From: Prochlorococcus sp. AG-418-C09
GTDB lineage: Bacteria > Cyanobacteriota > Cyanobacteriia > PCC-6307 > Cyanobiaceae
NCBI GenBank assembly: GCA_003214355.1
Contig: QCLS01000005.1
Span: forward strand, 35,021 to 99,020
Direction: 5' to 3'
Length of the DNA: 64,000 nt
A program made the position numbers and the translations under genes. The notes under the pieces are model-generated. The model was not told the DNA's origin and searched no databases. It was given only the letters and a program-made list of their open reading frames with translations. Of this stretch, positions 46,675 through 56,171 are shown piece after piece. The stretch's first letter is position 1. Every line of letters starts with the position of its first letter.

Positions 46675-47595
46675 CTAGGAATCTGAAACTGAGAGTTCTT
46701 GTAATCTGGTATAAAGAGCGATTTCCTCATCTTTAATATCCGCAGGGATAACTACCACTATTTCTACATACTGATCACCAACCTCGTTACCATAAATAAG
46801 ACCTCTACCTTTTAGTCTTAACATTCTCCCAGTTGAGGATTTCGGAGGAACCTGAAGAGTAACATTGCCATCAAGAGTTGGGATATCGACAGCACATCCC
46901 AATAATGCATCAGGTGGAAATAATTCCAATTTATAAATAACTCTCAATCCATCAATTCTTAAACCACTTTCCGTTTGTACTTTAAGTTGCAAATAGTGGT
47001 CCTTCCCACCTCTCGCTATATTTTCTAGCCGAAGCCTCCAACCATCGCCTGCAAAAGGAGGTGTGTCAACCTCAACCACTGTCTCGTCTTCCAATTCAAT
47101 TAATATAGATGAACCATGTAATGCCTCTTCTGGCGATAATTCTATAACTGTCTCAACATCTTCAAAGGATTTTACAGGTGGAGGTTCGTCAGGAGATGGA
47201 GCTGGATAATCATAGTGATAATCTTCTTCATTATCATCAAATTCATTTTGGAAAGATTCTTCCTCATAAAATTCTTCATTAATCGGTTCATCATCTTTAC
47301 GAAAACCAAATAATGAATTCATATAATCTTCTAGATCAGGAAACCCCGTAGCAAAATTAGCGAGATTTTCTGTGAAATCATCTTTAATCGAATTTTTTCT
47401 GTTTTTTGGCTCTCTTAGAAATTCATAGGCTTGATTAATTAATTTAAATCTTTCTTCTGCATTTAAGTCGTTTTTATTTAAATCCGGATGCCATTTTCTG
47501 GCCTCTCTGCGAAAAGCTTTTTTTAGATCATCATCATCAAAGTTACCTGATAATCCTAAAATGGATAAATAATCTGATTTAGAGGTAGTAGTCAT
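46675..47595 (-). CDS. dnaJ: DnaJ/CbpA-type co-chaperone (no zinc finger)
   Basis: 306 residues from [15 protein letters not shown]. It has a J-domain (about 7-70) with HPD at 36-38, an acidic linker (about 115-165, rich in Glu, Asp and Tyr) and a C-terminal substrate-binding domain without the CxxCxGxG zinc repeats, as in CbpA-type proteins. It stimulates the DnaK upstream. A longer frame runs to 47796, but its first 67 residues are a reading of the dnaK tail in another frame. The chosen ATG (47593-47595) overlaps dnaK by 17 bases, and translational coupling is likely. Confidence 0.9.
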   Translation of the reverse strand: MTTTSKSDYLSILGLSGNFDDDDLKKAFRREARKWHPDLNKNDLNAEERFKLINQAYEFLREPKNRKNSIKDDFTENLANFATGFPDLEDYMNSLFGFRKDDEPINEEFYEEESFQNEFDDNEEDYHYDYPAPSPDEPPPVKSFEDVETVIELSPEEALHGSSILIELEDETVVEVDTPPFAGDGWRLRLENIARGGKDHYLQLKVQTESGLRIDGLRVIYKLELFPPDALLGCAVDIPTLDGNVTLQVPPKSSTGRMLRLKGRGLIYGNEVGDQYVEIVVVIPADIKDEEIALYTRLQELSVSDS

Positions 47596-49579
47596 TGTCC
47601 CAAGGGTCATCCTCTCTAGAATTACCATACCTTGAATTTCTATAATTTCTATCTGTTTCTCTATCCCACGGATCATCGTCATCCCAATAGTCATCTGAAA
47701 ACAATTCATCCTTAAGCGAACCAAATGTATTTTTAATTCCTTGAAGAGGATTGTTTTCAACTTTTCTCTCTGCTGCAAATCTTCTATTGAGACCAAAAAG
47801 AGCTTCCTGTAAAGAACTTACTGCCAATTCAAGTTCTTGTTGATCCTCATCTTCAATGAATTCTTCAACATCTTGTATTGCTATCTCAACAGCTCTCTGC
47901 TGCCTTTCTGCTCCATATGGACCAAATTCTAATGATGCTTCTCTTAATCTTCTTTCAGACTGAGCAATTAGAGTTAAGGCGTTATTTTTTCTGTCGATTA
48001 CAGATCTAACCTTTCGGTCATCTAATGCCTTTAACTTAGCTTCTTCAATTATTGAATTAACTTCCTGTTCATTAAGATTAGATCCTCCAGAAATACTAAC
48101 TGTTTGTTTTCTACCAGTGGTTCTGTCAGTAGCACTTACCTCCAATAGTCCGTTTGCATCAATATCAAAAGCTACTTGAACTTGGGGGATACCTCTAGGG
48201 GCAGGAGGAATACCTGATAATCGGAAGTTACCTAATGATTTGTTTTCAGAAGCAAGCGGCCTTTCACCTTGCCGAACTTGAATTGATACAGAAGACTGAT
48301 TTGATTCAGAAGTACTAAATACGTCAGATTGTCTTACCGGTATGGGCGTATTTCTAGGGATAAGAATTTTCATTAAGCCTCCTACTGTCTCTAAACCCAG
48401 GGAAAGAGGAGTTACATCATTTAGAAGTAAATCTCTTAACTCACCACTTAAGATCCCTGACTGAATAGCAGCCCCAACCGCTACTACTTCATCAGGATTC
48501 ACAGATTGACAAGGATCATTAGGAACAAGAGTTTTTACTAATTGCTGGACCATAGGAATTCTTGTACTACCTCCTACAAGAACAACTTCATCAATATCCT
48601 CTGGTTCCCATCCAGAATCTTCAAGAGCTATTTCTACAGGTTCAAGAAGTCTATCAAGAAGATCTTGACATAAAGATTCAAATAAATTTCTATCAAACTC
48701 TTCTTCAATGTGAAGAGGACCTTCATTGTTAGTAATTATGAATGGTAGTGAAATTCTAGTTTTGTTAAGGCCAGAAAGTTCACATTTTGCCTTTTCTGCG
48801 GCCTCGGTTAATCTTTGAAGAGCTTGTCTATCTCTTCTAAGATCAATCTTGTATTTTGATAAAAATCTTTCAGCCAACCAATCAACGATTTTGGAATCAA
48901 AATTATTGCCCCCAAGTTGAGTATCTCCACAAGTAGCTTTAACATCAAAAACTCCGTTTGATATTGTCAGGAGAGAAACATCAAAAGTTCCCCCACCGAG
49001 ATCAAAAACCAGTACATTATTAGAGGAACTCTTTTCAAATCCATAAGCCAAGGCAGCCGCAGTAGGCTCATTTAGAATTCTTTTGACTTTAACACCGGCT
49101 AGAATTGCAGCATCTTTGGTGGCTTGTCTTTGTGACTCATTAAAATAAGCTGGAACAGTAATAACAGCTGAATCAACAGTATCACCAAGATATGTTTCTG
49201 CATCATTTATTAATTTTCTAATTATTGAACTTACCAACTCTTCAGGTGCGTATTCTCTTTCAGTAAATGGACTTAAAACTCTAACTCTACCTTGTTCATT
49301 TGATTTAACATTATAAGGCACAGAAATACTAGTTTCATCAAGTTCATCCCAATCACGACCAATGAATCTTTTTAAATTATAAAAGGTATTTTTAGGATTT
49401 AAAACAAGTTGGCGTCGAGCCTGAGAACCGATTACGATCTCAGAATCCTTGGTAAAACCAACAATCGAAGGAGTCGTTCTAGTACCTTCAGAACTTGCCA
49501 AAATAATTGGGCGCCCAGCTTCAATCACTCCTATTACAGAGTTCGTAGTACCTAAGTCAATCCCAACTAATTTCCCCAT
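47579..49579 (-). CDS. dnaK: Hsp70 chaperone DnaK
   Basis: A 666-residue Hsp70. Its nucleotide-binding domain (1-~380) starts [16 protein letters not shown] and includes the [15 protein letters not shown] and [11 protein letters not shown] motifs. The substrate-binding domain has ...SLGLETVGG and the lid follows. The C-terminal tail is unusual: repeated Asp/Trp/Arg/Tyr runs (DDDDPWD, then YRNSRYGN) instead of the EEVD-like or GGM ends. Cyanobacteria carry several DnaK paralogues, and this tail suggests one of the specialised types rather than the main DnaK2, which is inference. It forms an overlapping pair with dnaJ. Confidence 0.95.
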   Translation of the reverse strand: MGKLVGIDLGTTNSVIGVIEAGRPIILASSEGTRTTPSIVGFTKDSEIVIGSQARRQLVLNPKNTFYNLKRFIGRDWDELDETSISVPYNVKSNEQGRVRVLSPFTEREYAPEELVSSIIRKLINDAETYLGDTVDSAVITVPAYFNESQRQATKDAAILAGVKVKRILNEPTAAALAYGFEKSSSNNVLVFDLGGGTFDVSLLTISNGVFDVKATCGDTQLGGNNFDSKIVDWLAERFLSKYKIDLRRDRQALQRLTEAAEKAKCELSGLNKTRISLPFIITNNEGPLHIEEEFDRNLFESLCQDLLDRLLEPVEIALEDSGWEPEDIDEVVLVGGSTRIPMVQQLVKTLVPNDPCQSVNPDEVVAVGAAIQSGILSGELRDLLLNDVTPLSLGLETVGGLMKILIPRNTPIPVRQSDVFSTSESNQSSVSIQVRQGERPLASENKSLGNFRLSGIPPAPRGIPQVQVAFDIDANGLLEVSATDRTTGRKQTVSISGGSNLNEQEVNSIIEEAKLKALDDRKVRSVIDRKNNALTLIAQSERRLREASLEFGPYGAERQQRAVEIAIQDVEEFIEDEDQQELELAVSSLQEALFGLNRRFAAERKVENNPLQGIKNTFGSLKDELFSDDYWDDDDPWDRETDRNYRNSRYGNSREDDPWDNDYYL

Positions 49580-49789
49580 AGGTAATATATGGTTACTTAA
49601 AAGTTACCTTCAAGAAGATAATTAAACAAATTTTTTTTTACATATGTATGATAATAAAAAAAATTTCAAAGAAAATTAAATTTATTTTTATTTAAAGAAA
49701 ATAGTAAATTCAAAGACGATATTAATAAAAAATAATAAATAACATAAATATAAAGATCTAATATTCTGTTTGTTTGATTTATATTAGTA

Positions 49790-49876
49790 CGGAGAGAGAG
49801 GGATTCGAACCCTCGATAAAGTTGCCTCTATACAGCATTTCCAGTGCTGCGCCTTCAACCACTCGGCCACCTCTCC
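49790..49876 (-). tRNA. tRNA-Ser (GGA anticodon)
   Basis: A class II tRNA on the minus strand: acceptor GGAGAGG pairs with TCTCTCC (one G-U pair), discriminator G, anticodon stem CAGCA/TGCTG with loop CTGGAAA giving anticodon GGA, a long variable arm, and T-stem GAGGG/CCCTC with loop TTCGAAT. It reads UCC and UCU codons. No CCA is encoded. It is placed between dnaK and the ferredoxin gene. Confidence 0.95.
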
Positions 49877-49925
49877 AAACAAAAATATATTAGCAATTTT
49901 AATTCCAACTATTAAGGAGATTGAT

Positions 49926-50300
49926 GTGAAAAAGACTTATAAAGTCACTATTAAAAATAAACTCACAGGTGAAGTCTTTAGTGAAGAAATTGGAAACCAA
50001 GATTATATCTTGAAAGAATTTGAAAAAAAAGGAATAAAACTACCTTTTTCTTGCAGAAATGGATGCTGTACAAGTTGTGCGGTTAAAATAATTTCAGGAA
50101 GTCTTGAGCAGAAAGAAGCAATGGGTATATCACAATCTTTAAAAAACGATGGCTACGCATTAATTTGTGTAGCTAAGGTAATGGAAGATTTAGAAGTTAT
50201 TACTCAGGATGAAGATGAGGTTTATGAAATGCAATTCGGAAAATACTTTGGTAGAGGAAATATGAGAGTTGCTCCACCATGGGAATTTGAGGAGGATTAA
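49926..50300 (+). CDS. Plant-type [2Fe-2S] ferredoxin
   Basis: 124 residues with the cluster ligands Cys43, Cys48, Cys51 and Cys81 in the order CX4CX2CX29C (CRNGCCTSC, then CVAKV). It is longer than PetF and lacks the strongly acidic PetF surface, so it is one of the auxiliary ferredoxins, perhaps serving a specific reductase. The start is GTG with a clear AAGGAG Shine-Dalgarno (49914-49919) 6 bases upstream. The in-frame-looking ATG at 49924 runs straight into TGA and is rejected. The C-terminal ~25 residues (YFGRGNMRVAPPWEFEED) are an extension. Confidence 0.92.
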   Translation: MKKTYKVTIKNKLTGEVFSEEIGNQDYILKEFEKKGIKLPFSCRNGCCTSCAVKIISGSLEQKEAMGISQSLKNDGYALICVAKVMEDLEVITQDEDEVYEMQFGKYFGRGNMRVAPPWEFEED

Positions 50301-50305
50301 TTTAA

Positions 50306-51157
50306 ATGAACATAAAAAATGAATTTGAAAAAGTTAATATTGATATAGATTTAGACAAATTAACAAATTTGGCGAAGGAAACTGCTCTGATAGGAGCAGA
50401 AATACTAGATAAAAACTACCAAAAAATTCAAAAAATTAGCTCCAAAGGAAGAAAAGGAGACTTAGTTACAAATGTGGATATAGAAATTGAATCCAAAATT
50501 AAAGATTATCTTTCAAACAAAACACCTAATATCTCGATTATAGCTGAGGAATCTGGTTCATTAATAAATCAATCAGAGCTCACATGGTGTATTGACCCAT
50601 TAGATGGGACAACAAATTATTCTCATGGGTTTCCATTTTTTGGAACATCAATTGGACTTATATTAAATAAAACAATTCCAATTATTGGAGCAATTTCGGT
50701 CCCTTATTCTGACGAATTATATTGGGGTTGTGTTAATGACGGTTCCTATTGTAATGGCACTAAAATCTCAGTTTCTTCTCCTAGAAATTTAGAAGAGAGT
50801 TTACTTGTAACTGGATTTGCTTATGATAGATTTGAGGTTTTAGATAATAATTATTCAGAATTCTGTTGGTTAACTCATAAAACACGGGGAGTAAGAAGAG
50901 GAGGTGCAGCGGCAATTGATTTGGCTTTTGTAGCTTCAGGGAAGGTTGATGGTTTTTGGGAGCGGGGATTGGAAATATGGGATATTGCTGCAGGTGCTAT
51001 TATTGTGAGTGAAGCGGGAGGTCTTGTTTCTAACTATCCAAACGGATGTTTGGATATAAATACAGGCAGAATACTTGCCTGTAGTAAAAATATTGAAAAG
51101 GAATTTAAAGAAGAATTATCTAAAGTTAAGCCCTTCAAAAGAAGCTTCTACACCTAA
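50306..51157 (+). CDS. Inositol monophosphatase-family protein
   Basis: A 283-residue FIG/IMPase-fold enzyme with IIAEESG (metal-ligand Glu), WCIDPLDGTTNYSHGFPFFG (Asp-x-x-Asp metal site) and the EIWDIAAGAIIVSEAGG C-terminal motif. It dephosphorylates inositol phosphate or related sugar phosphates in the cytoplasm. The length is standard. It is 5 bases downstream of the ferredoxin gene and 21 upstream of hisZ, so it may belong to a small operon. Histidinol-phosphatase activity is known for relatives and would fit hisZ, but that is only a guess. Confidence 0.88.
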   Translation: MNIKNEFEKVNIDIDLDKLTNLAKETALIGAEILDKNYQKIQKISSKGRKGDLVTNVDIEIESKIKDYLSNKTPNISIIAEESGSLINQSELTWCIDPLDGTTNYSHGFPFFGTSIGLILNKTIPIIGAISVPYSDELYWGCVNDGSYCNGTKISVSSPRNLEESLLVTGFAYDRFEVLDNNYSEFCWLTHKTRGVRRGGAAAIDLAFVASGKVDGFWERGLEIWDIAAGAIIVSEAGGLVSNYPNGCLDINTGRILACSKNIEKEFKEELSKVKPFKRSFYT

Positions 51158-51178
51158 AATAATTTAAAAGTAATTTTA

Positions 51179-52330
51179 ATGACTGATATTAAAGAATTCA
51201 ATTTGGTGGATGTAAGAAAAAATTCACAAATAATACAAAAATTAAATGAGGTTTATAAATTATGGGGCTATGAGGAAGTTTCGCCGTCTATGATAAATGA
51301 CATAGAAACGATTAAAGGAAGGGAAGTTATTAATCAAGATGAGTTAATAAGTTTAGTTAGTAATAAGCAATTGTGCTTGAGACCAGAAATGACCACATCA
51401 ATTGTTAAATTGATTTCAACTAGGTTAATAAACAAAAAAAGGCCATTAAGATTATGGAATAACGGAATTATTTTCGAAAAAAAAGAAGGATATAAAAATT
51501 CAAAAAAAATTAAAGAAAAAATTCAAAGTGGAATTGAGTTGATAGGTTATGACACCAAATTTCCTGAAATAGAAATTATCAATATTCTTTTTGACTCAAT
51601 AGACAAACTTAAATTAAAAGAGAATTCAAGGCTTATTTTTCTTGTTAGCAATACATCAATTATGCAATTAATACTTAATAAATATGGCCGAAATCAATCA
51701 GAGTTAATAAAAAAAAGCATGATAAATTTAGACCATGATTGTTTGAGTAATATCCCTATTGAAGATGATTACAAGTCAGCTCTAAAAACATTAATGTTTA
51801 CTAGAGGCAATCCTAACGAGGTCATAAATAAGCTTACAAATCTATTTGGTAAAAACAAAATTATAGATGATTTAAGTTTCTTATTTAATACCATTAAACC
51901 AATTTCAGAAATGTATGGTATTGATATTCAACTCGATCCAACATTTCAACCTCATTTAAACCTATATGCAGGTATTGTTTTTCAACTAATTTGTATTAAT
52001 CAAAATGAGAAATATGTAATTGCGAAAGGAGGAAGATATGACGAATTAGTTAAATATTTTAATCCCAAAGAACTATGTCCTAATGGAATAGGCTTTAGTG
52101 TTTCAATTGATAATTTAAGAAAAATTATACTTACAGACGATGTTAATAATAAAAGAGTTCTGATTTTATATAAAGATAAGGAATTGTTATCTAAAGCGAT
52201 TGATGAACAAAAAAGACTACATTCAATTAATGAGATTTCGATACTTGAACTTAATCCATGTTCAAATACTGAAGATGCAAGTAGGTTAATGGAAGAGAAT
52301 GGTTGTAATGATATTTTGTGGATTAGCTAA
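51179..52330 (+). CDS. hisZ: ATP phosphoribosyltransferase regulatory subunit
   Basis: A 383-residue HisRS-like protein with the class II synthetase motif regions (LRPEMTTSIVKL; RPLRLWNNGIIFEKKEG; GGRYDELVKYF) but without the full C-terminal anticodon domain of HisS. HisZ binds the short form of HisG and makes it active and histidine-sensitive at the first step of histidine synthesis. HisG and HisS are not in the window. The family assignment over HisS rests on length and the missing anticodon domain. Confidence 0.88.
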   Translation: MTDIKEFNLVDVRKNSQIIQKLNEVYKLWGYEEVSPSMINDIETIKGREVINQDELISLVSNKQLCLRPEMTTSIVKLISTRLINKKRPLRLWNNGIIFEKKEGYKNSKKIKEKIQSGIELIGYDTKFPEIEIINILFDSIDKLKLKENSRLIFLVSNTSIMQLILNKYGRNQSELIKKSMINLDHDCLSNIPIEDDYKSALKTLMFTRGNPNEVINKLTNLFGKNKIIDDLSFLFNTIKPISEMYGIDIQLDPTFQPHLNLYAGIVFQLICINQNEKYVIAKGGRYDELVKYFNPKELCPNGIGFSVSIDNLRKIILTDDVNNKRVLILYKDKELLSKAIDEQKRLHSINEISILELNPCSNTEDASRLMEENGCNDILWIS

Positions 52331-52409
52331 AGCTCATATTAATTTCACATTTAAATATTATTTTGTTTTAGTTTGAATATAAACATAAAATTAGTACGGT
52401 CAATACTCC

Positions 52410-52436
52410 TAATCAAACTTGATTAAGAAGTTCTTA
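52410..52436. promoter_or_regulatory. Two adjoining palindromes upstream of htpG
   Basis: TAATCAA-AC-TTGATTA (52410-52425) is a 7-bp inverted repeat. It overlaps the next one, TAAGAA-G-TTCTTA (52424-52436). They lie 35-61 bases before the htpG ATG in the 140-base leader. They could bind a regulator or form a small RNA fold. They do not match the CIRCE heat-shock operator. Confidence 0.35.
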
Positions 52437-52470
52437 CTAAATAAAATAAAACTTTAAGCAAATTGAAAGT

Positions 52471-54375
52471 ATGGAAAAGGGTGAAATTCGTATCAATACT
52501 GAAAATATCTTTCCAATAATCAAAAAAGCAGTTTATTCAGATCATGAGATATTTCTAAGAGAATTAGTTAGTAATTCTATAGATGCTATTAGTAAAAGGA
52601 GAATGGCTTCAATTGCTGGTGATTGTGAAAATTGTGAAAATCCTCAAGTAAATATTTCAATAGATAGGGAAAAAAATATTTTAAAAATTTCTGATAATGG
52701 AATAGGAATGAGTGACTCTGAAATAAAAAAATATATTAATCAGGTAGCATTTTCTAGCGCAGAAGAATTTCTCGAGAAATACACCAAAGGCGAGGATGAA
52801 TTCATAGGTCATTTTGGACTGGGATTTTATTCAAGTTTTATGGTTGCTGAAAAAGTAGAAATAATAACAAAGTCAGCTATTAATACTAAAAAAAGCTATA
52901 AATGGTCTTGTGATGGTTCTCCCAACTTTACTTTAGAAGACTCTTCAAGAGATGATATTGGTACTGATATTTTATTGTATTTGCTTGATGAAGAAAAAGA
53001 ATTTATTGAACCAGAGAGAATAAAATCATTGATCAAAAAATATTGTGATTTTATGCCCATAGATGTTTTATTTGAAGGAGAAGTAATTAATAAAAAAAAT
53101 CCACAATGGAGAAAACAGCCGAATGAACTCAAAAATGAAGATTATATTGAACTTTATAATTATCTTTACCCATTTCAAGGCGACCCTTTATTATGGATTC
53201 ACCTGAATACGGATTATCCATACAATATTCAAGGAATTTTGTATTTTCCTAAATTGACTGGTAGGGCAGACTGGGAAAAGGGAGAAATAAAACTTTATAG
53301 CAATCAAGTATTTGTAAGCGATTCAATTAAAGAAATCGTACCAAAATATTTATTACCTTTAAGAGGTGTGATTGATTCCACTGATATACCTTTAAATGTC
53401 AGTAGAAGTGCTCTTCAAACTGACAGGAAGGTTAGATCTATTTCAGCCTTTATTTCTAAAAAGATTGCAAACAAGCTTAAGGATCTTTTAAAAAATGAAC
53501 CCGAATTTTATGCTGATATCTGGAATTCAATTTCAGCATTCGTAAAAATCGGAGCCATTGAGGATGATAAGTTTGCTGAATTAGTTCAGCCAAATATAAT
53601 TTATGAAACTAAAATTAATAACAAGACAAATATTTCGAAGTTATTGAAAAATAACTCATTGATCAAAAAAGATGAAAGAATTTACACAACTTTAGATCAT
53701 TATCAGGAGAGGAATAAAGCCGAAAATCAAAATCAAATCATATATTGTTCAGACGAGATAGCACAATCAAATGCCTTGAATTTGTGGCTTTCAAATGACA
53801 AGGAAGTAATAATTACTGACCCATTGATTGATGCACAATTTCTTCCTTGGTTAGAAAGTAAAAATAACAACTATCAATTTCAGAGAGTTGATTCGGAAAT
53901 TGATGAATCATCAGATAATAAAAATAAGGAAATTGTAGATAAAGATGGTAAGTCTCCCTCAGACAACTTGAAAAATATATTTATTAATTCATTAAATAAT
54001 GAAAAGATTACTGTGAAAATTCAAGCTATAAAAAATGAGAATGCTCCACCAGCAATGATACTTCTACCAGAGCAGATGAGGAGAATTAATGATATGGGGG
54101 CTTATATGGAGCAAAAATTACCTGGTTTGCCTGAATATCATGTTTTGCTTGTAAACAAGGATCATCCTATTGTTAATGGGTTAAAAAAATTATCAGATGA
54201 AAAATTAATTCTTGATAAGGAACAGAAAAATGAGAGCAGTTTGACTAAGAAATTAGTAAATCACATTTACGACATGGCCAAGCTGAGTGTAGGAGGACTA
54301 AGTCAAAAAGAAATTGTTAATCTACAACTGAATAATGCAGAGGTAATAACTGGACTATTAAAGTCAGTTAAATGA
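52471..54375 (+). CDS. htpG: Hsp90 chaperone HtpG
   Basis: A 634-residue Hsp90. The N-terminal GHKL ATPase domain has the LRELVSNSIDAI, ISDNGIGMSDSEI and GHFGLGFYSSFMVAEKV motifs. The middle domain has the catalytic-loop Arg in LNVSRSALQ, and a dimerising C-terminal domain is present. It refolds or matures proteins under stress in the cytoplasm; in cyanobacteria it also affects phycobilisome and chlorophyll enzymes. The C-terminal MEEVD of eukaryotic Hsp90 is absent, as in bacteria. The start MEKGEIRINTENIFPIIKKAV is the usual one. Confidence 0.97.
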   Translation: MEKGEIRINTENIFPIIKKAVYSDHEIFLRELVSNSIDAISKRRMASIAGDCENCENPQVNISIDREKNILKISDNGIGMSDSEIKKYINQVAFSSAEEFLEKYTKGEDEFIGHFGLGFYSSFMVAEKVEIITKSAINTKKSYKWSCDGSPNFTLEDSSRDDIGTDILLYLLDEEKEFIEPERIKSLIKKYCDFMPIDVLFEGEVINKKNPQWRKQPNELKNEDYIELYNYLYPFQGDPLLWIHLNTDYPYNIQGILYFPKLTGRADWEKGEIKLYSNQVFVSDSIKEIVPKYLLPLRGVIDSTDIPLNVSRSALQTDRKVRSISAFISKKIANKLKDLLKNEPEFYADIWNSISAFVKIGAIEDDKFAELVQPNIIYETKINNKTNISKLLKNNSLIKKDERIYTTLDHYQERNKAENQNQIIYCSDEIAQSNALNLWLSNDKEVIITDPLIDAQFLPWLESKNNNYQFQRVDSEIDESSDNKNKEIVDKDGKSPSDNLKNIFINSLNNEKITVKIQAIKNENAPPAMILLPEQMRRINDMGAYMEQKLPGLPEYHVLLVNKDHPIVNGLKKLSDEKLILDKEQKNESSLTKKLVNHIYDMAKLSVGGLSQKEIVNLQLNNAEVITGLLKSVK

Positions 54376-54413
54376 TTCATATGATAAAATTTATATAGTG
54401 ATTAAAATCGTCG

Positions 54414-54650
54414 ATGTCTAGAGTATGCCAATTAACAGGAGCTAAAGCTAATAATGGTATGGCAGTTAGTCATTCACATATACGCACAAAAAAACTACAG
54501 CAAGTTAACCTTCAGAAAAGAAGGTTATGGTGGGCTGAGGGGAAAAAGTGGATAAATGCTCGGATTAGTACAAAAGCGCTAAAAACAATTCAGAAAGTCG
54601 GATTAAATAATTTTGCTAAATCTCAAGGTATAGACTTAAATAAAATCTAA
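54414..54650 (+). CDS. rpmB: 50S ribosomal protein L28
   Basis: A 78-residue protein starting [21 protein letters not shown], the canonical L28 opening, with the ending [15 protein letters not shown]. It is a large-subunit protein close to the E site. It follows htpG by 38 bases and precedes the peroxiredoxin Q gene by 4. Confidence 0.97.
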   Translation: MSRVCQLTGAKANNGMAVSHSHIRTKKLQQVNLQKRRLWWAEGKKWINARISTKALKTIQKVGLNNFAKSQGIDLNKI

Positions 54651-54654
54651 ATAA

Positions 54655-55185
54655 ATGAAAGAAATATATATTTCAATTCTTTGTTTATTTATATTTTTTT
54701 ATCCATCACAATTAAATGCTTTTGATTTCGCACCAGAAGTTGGAGATATAGCTCCTGATTTTAATCTTTCAGGTGTTAATAAATTTTTTAAAAATAAGTC
54801 TCAGTATGGTCTTAATGACTTCGATAACAAATGGATTGTTTTATATTTTTACCCAAAGGACTTCACTACAGGCTGCACCATTGAAGCGAAGGGTTTTTCT
54901 GATTTAAAGGATAAATTTTCTAAGTATAATGCTGAAATCATAGGAATTAGTGCAGACAGTGAAGATTCTCACGATAATTTCTGCAATGAAAAGTCTATAA
55001 ATTATACTTTATTATCTGATCCCAATGGTTTAGTGAGCACTAAATATGGTTCATGGATACCTCCATATTCAGATAGGAACACATTCTTGATTTCTCCTGA
55101 ACGAAAAATAATGAGCAGATGGATAAGTGTTACTCCAATTAATCATGCAAATAATGTTTTAAACCGGCTAAAGCAAATTACATAA
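54655..55185 (+). CDS. Peroxiredoxin Q/BCP-type with signal peptide, resolving Cys missing
   Basis: 176 residues. The first 22 (hydrophobic, ending LNAFDF) look like a signal peptide that sends the protein to the periplasm or thylakoid lumen. The mature AhpC-TSA domain has the peroxidatic Cys74 in DFTTGCTIEAK. The position five residues on, Cys in typical PrxQ (GCxxEAC), is Lys79. The only other cysteine in the domain is Cys110. Either Cys110 resolves the sulfenic acid or the enzyme works as a one-Cys peroxiredoxin. It lies 4 bases after rpmB and 14 before the DUF2499 gene. Confidence 0.9.
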   Translation: MKEIYISILCLFIFFYPSQLNAFDFAPEVGDIAPDFNLSGVNKFFKNKSQYGLNDFDNKWIVLYFYPKDFTTGCTIEAKGFSDLKDKFSKYNAEIIGISADSEDSHDNFCNEKSINYTLLSDPNGLVSTKYGSWIPPYSDRNTFLISPERKIMSRWISVTPINHANNVLNRLKQIT

Positions 55186-55199
55186 ATTAATTTAACTTA

Positions 55200-55499
55200 A
55201 TGCATGAGCTTTCTTTTGGTACCTGGGTCATACACATATCAAGTGTTATTGAATGGATTGTCGCTATATTTGTTATTTTTCAAATTAGTAAAATCGAAAC
55301 ATATAAATCATTTTTTTGGCTCTCCTTTGCAATGATTCCTAATCTGATAAGTGCCATGTGCGCTATTACATGGCATATTTATGACAATCAAACCGGACTT
55401 TATGGATTAGTGACTCTCCAAGGAATTTTCACATTGATAGGAAATACTACACTAGCCTTATCCTCCTTTTATATTTTTAGAAAAACGAGAAATATATGA
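55200..55499 (+). CDS. DUF2499-family membrane protein
   Basis: 99 residues with three hydrophobic helices. The conserved SFGTWVIHISSVIEWIVA opening, the SAMCAITWHIYDN middle and the GNTTLALSSFYIF end are the DUF2499 pattern of cyanobacteria and chloroplasts. No function is known. Its TGA overlaps the next gene's start by 4 bases, so the DUF2499/DUF3593 pair is translated together. Confidence 0.82.
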   Translation: MHELSFGTWVIHISSVIEWIVAIFVIFQISKIETYKSFFWLSFAMIPNLISAMCAITWHIYDNQTGLYGLVTLQGIFTLIGNTTLALSSFYIFRKTRNI

Positions 55500-55831
55500 A
55501 TAATTTAATTAGTGAACTTTTTAAATTAACTGCAAATATTGATAATACAACTTTATTTGCTTTATCTATCATTCCATATAGCATATTTCTTTATTACCTT
55601 TATAAAAACAAGATTTTAAACTGGACTGTCAAAATCGGATTTTCATTGACTATACTTTTTGTTTTAATTACTATAGTATTTTCAATATTATCTTTAAAAA
55701 TTTATGGAAAAAGTCTAGTAGAAGTAGACATGTTCCATGGAGCTGCGGAATCCTTTCTTACTTTGGCAGACTTAGTTGTTTTATACGGGTTTTATTACAT
55801 CTTAAGATCAAAAGAAGTAAAGAACTCTTAA
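55496..55831 (+). CDS. DUF3593-family membrane protein
   Basis: 111 residues with three hydrophobic segments and the conserved LFALSIIPYSIFLYYLY and VDMFHGAAESFLTLADLVVLYGF stretches of DUF3593. It overlaps DUF2499 by 4 bases, the usual pairing in cyanobacterial genomes. The conserved His-Gly-Ala-x-Glu sits at a helix end. Its place just before psaK suggests but does not prove a photosynthetic role. Confidence 0.82.
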   Translation: MNNLISELFKLTANIDNTTLFALSIIPYSIFLYYLYKNKILNWTVKIGFSLTILFVLITIVFSILSLKIYGKSLVEVDMFHGAAESFLTLADLVVLYGFYYILRSKEVKNS

Positions 55832-55897
55832 GACCTTTAACAATTTTGTGAATTTTATATGTAAATGTAGGAGAATAATATCAACAAAATTTTATCT

Positions 55898-56161
55898 ATG
55901 CTATCTACATTATTTGCAGTAACATCTGCCCCAGCAACATTTGAATGGTCCCCTAAGTGTGCCATTGTAATGATTGCATGTAATGTTTTCGCTTATGCAA
56001 TCGCTAGAGCTAATGTCGCAAAGCCAAATGAAGGGTTTGAAATACCAAATTCTAAGTTTTTTGGTGGAATGAGCCATGCTTCTGTCGTTGGTGCAAATTG
56101 CTTAGGACATATCATGGGAATTGGTACAATTCTGGGGCTAGCTTCTAGAGGAGTTCTTTAA
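55898..56161 (+). CDS. psaK: Photosystem I subunit PsaK
   Basis: An 87-residue two-helix thylakoid protein. The CNVFAYAIARANVAKPNEG loop after the first helix and the GGMSHASVVGANCLGHIMGIG second helix match PsaK. It binds chlorophyll at the edge of photosystem I, where antenna complexes attach. The ATG at 55898 gives a short N-terminus before WSPKCAI. A strong hairpin follows 11 bases after the stop and would end the transcript. Confidence 0.92.
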   Translation: MLSTLFAVTSAPATFEWSPKCAIVMIACNVFAYAIARANVAKPNEGFEIPNSKFFGGMSHASVVGANCLGHIMGIGTILGLASRGVL

Positions 56162-56171
56162 AAATTAGAAT

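Noticed and set aside
47596..47796. Longer start for dnaJ adding 67 residues
   Set aside because: The extra residues are read from inside dnaK in another frame and lack any family resemblance; the J-domain starts normally from 47595.
49580..49789. CIRCE or another heat-shock operator upstream of dnaK
   Set aside because: No TTAGCACTC-N9-GAGTGCTAA-like inverted repeat is present; the 210 bases are A+T rich and show nothing else clear.
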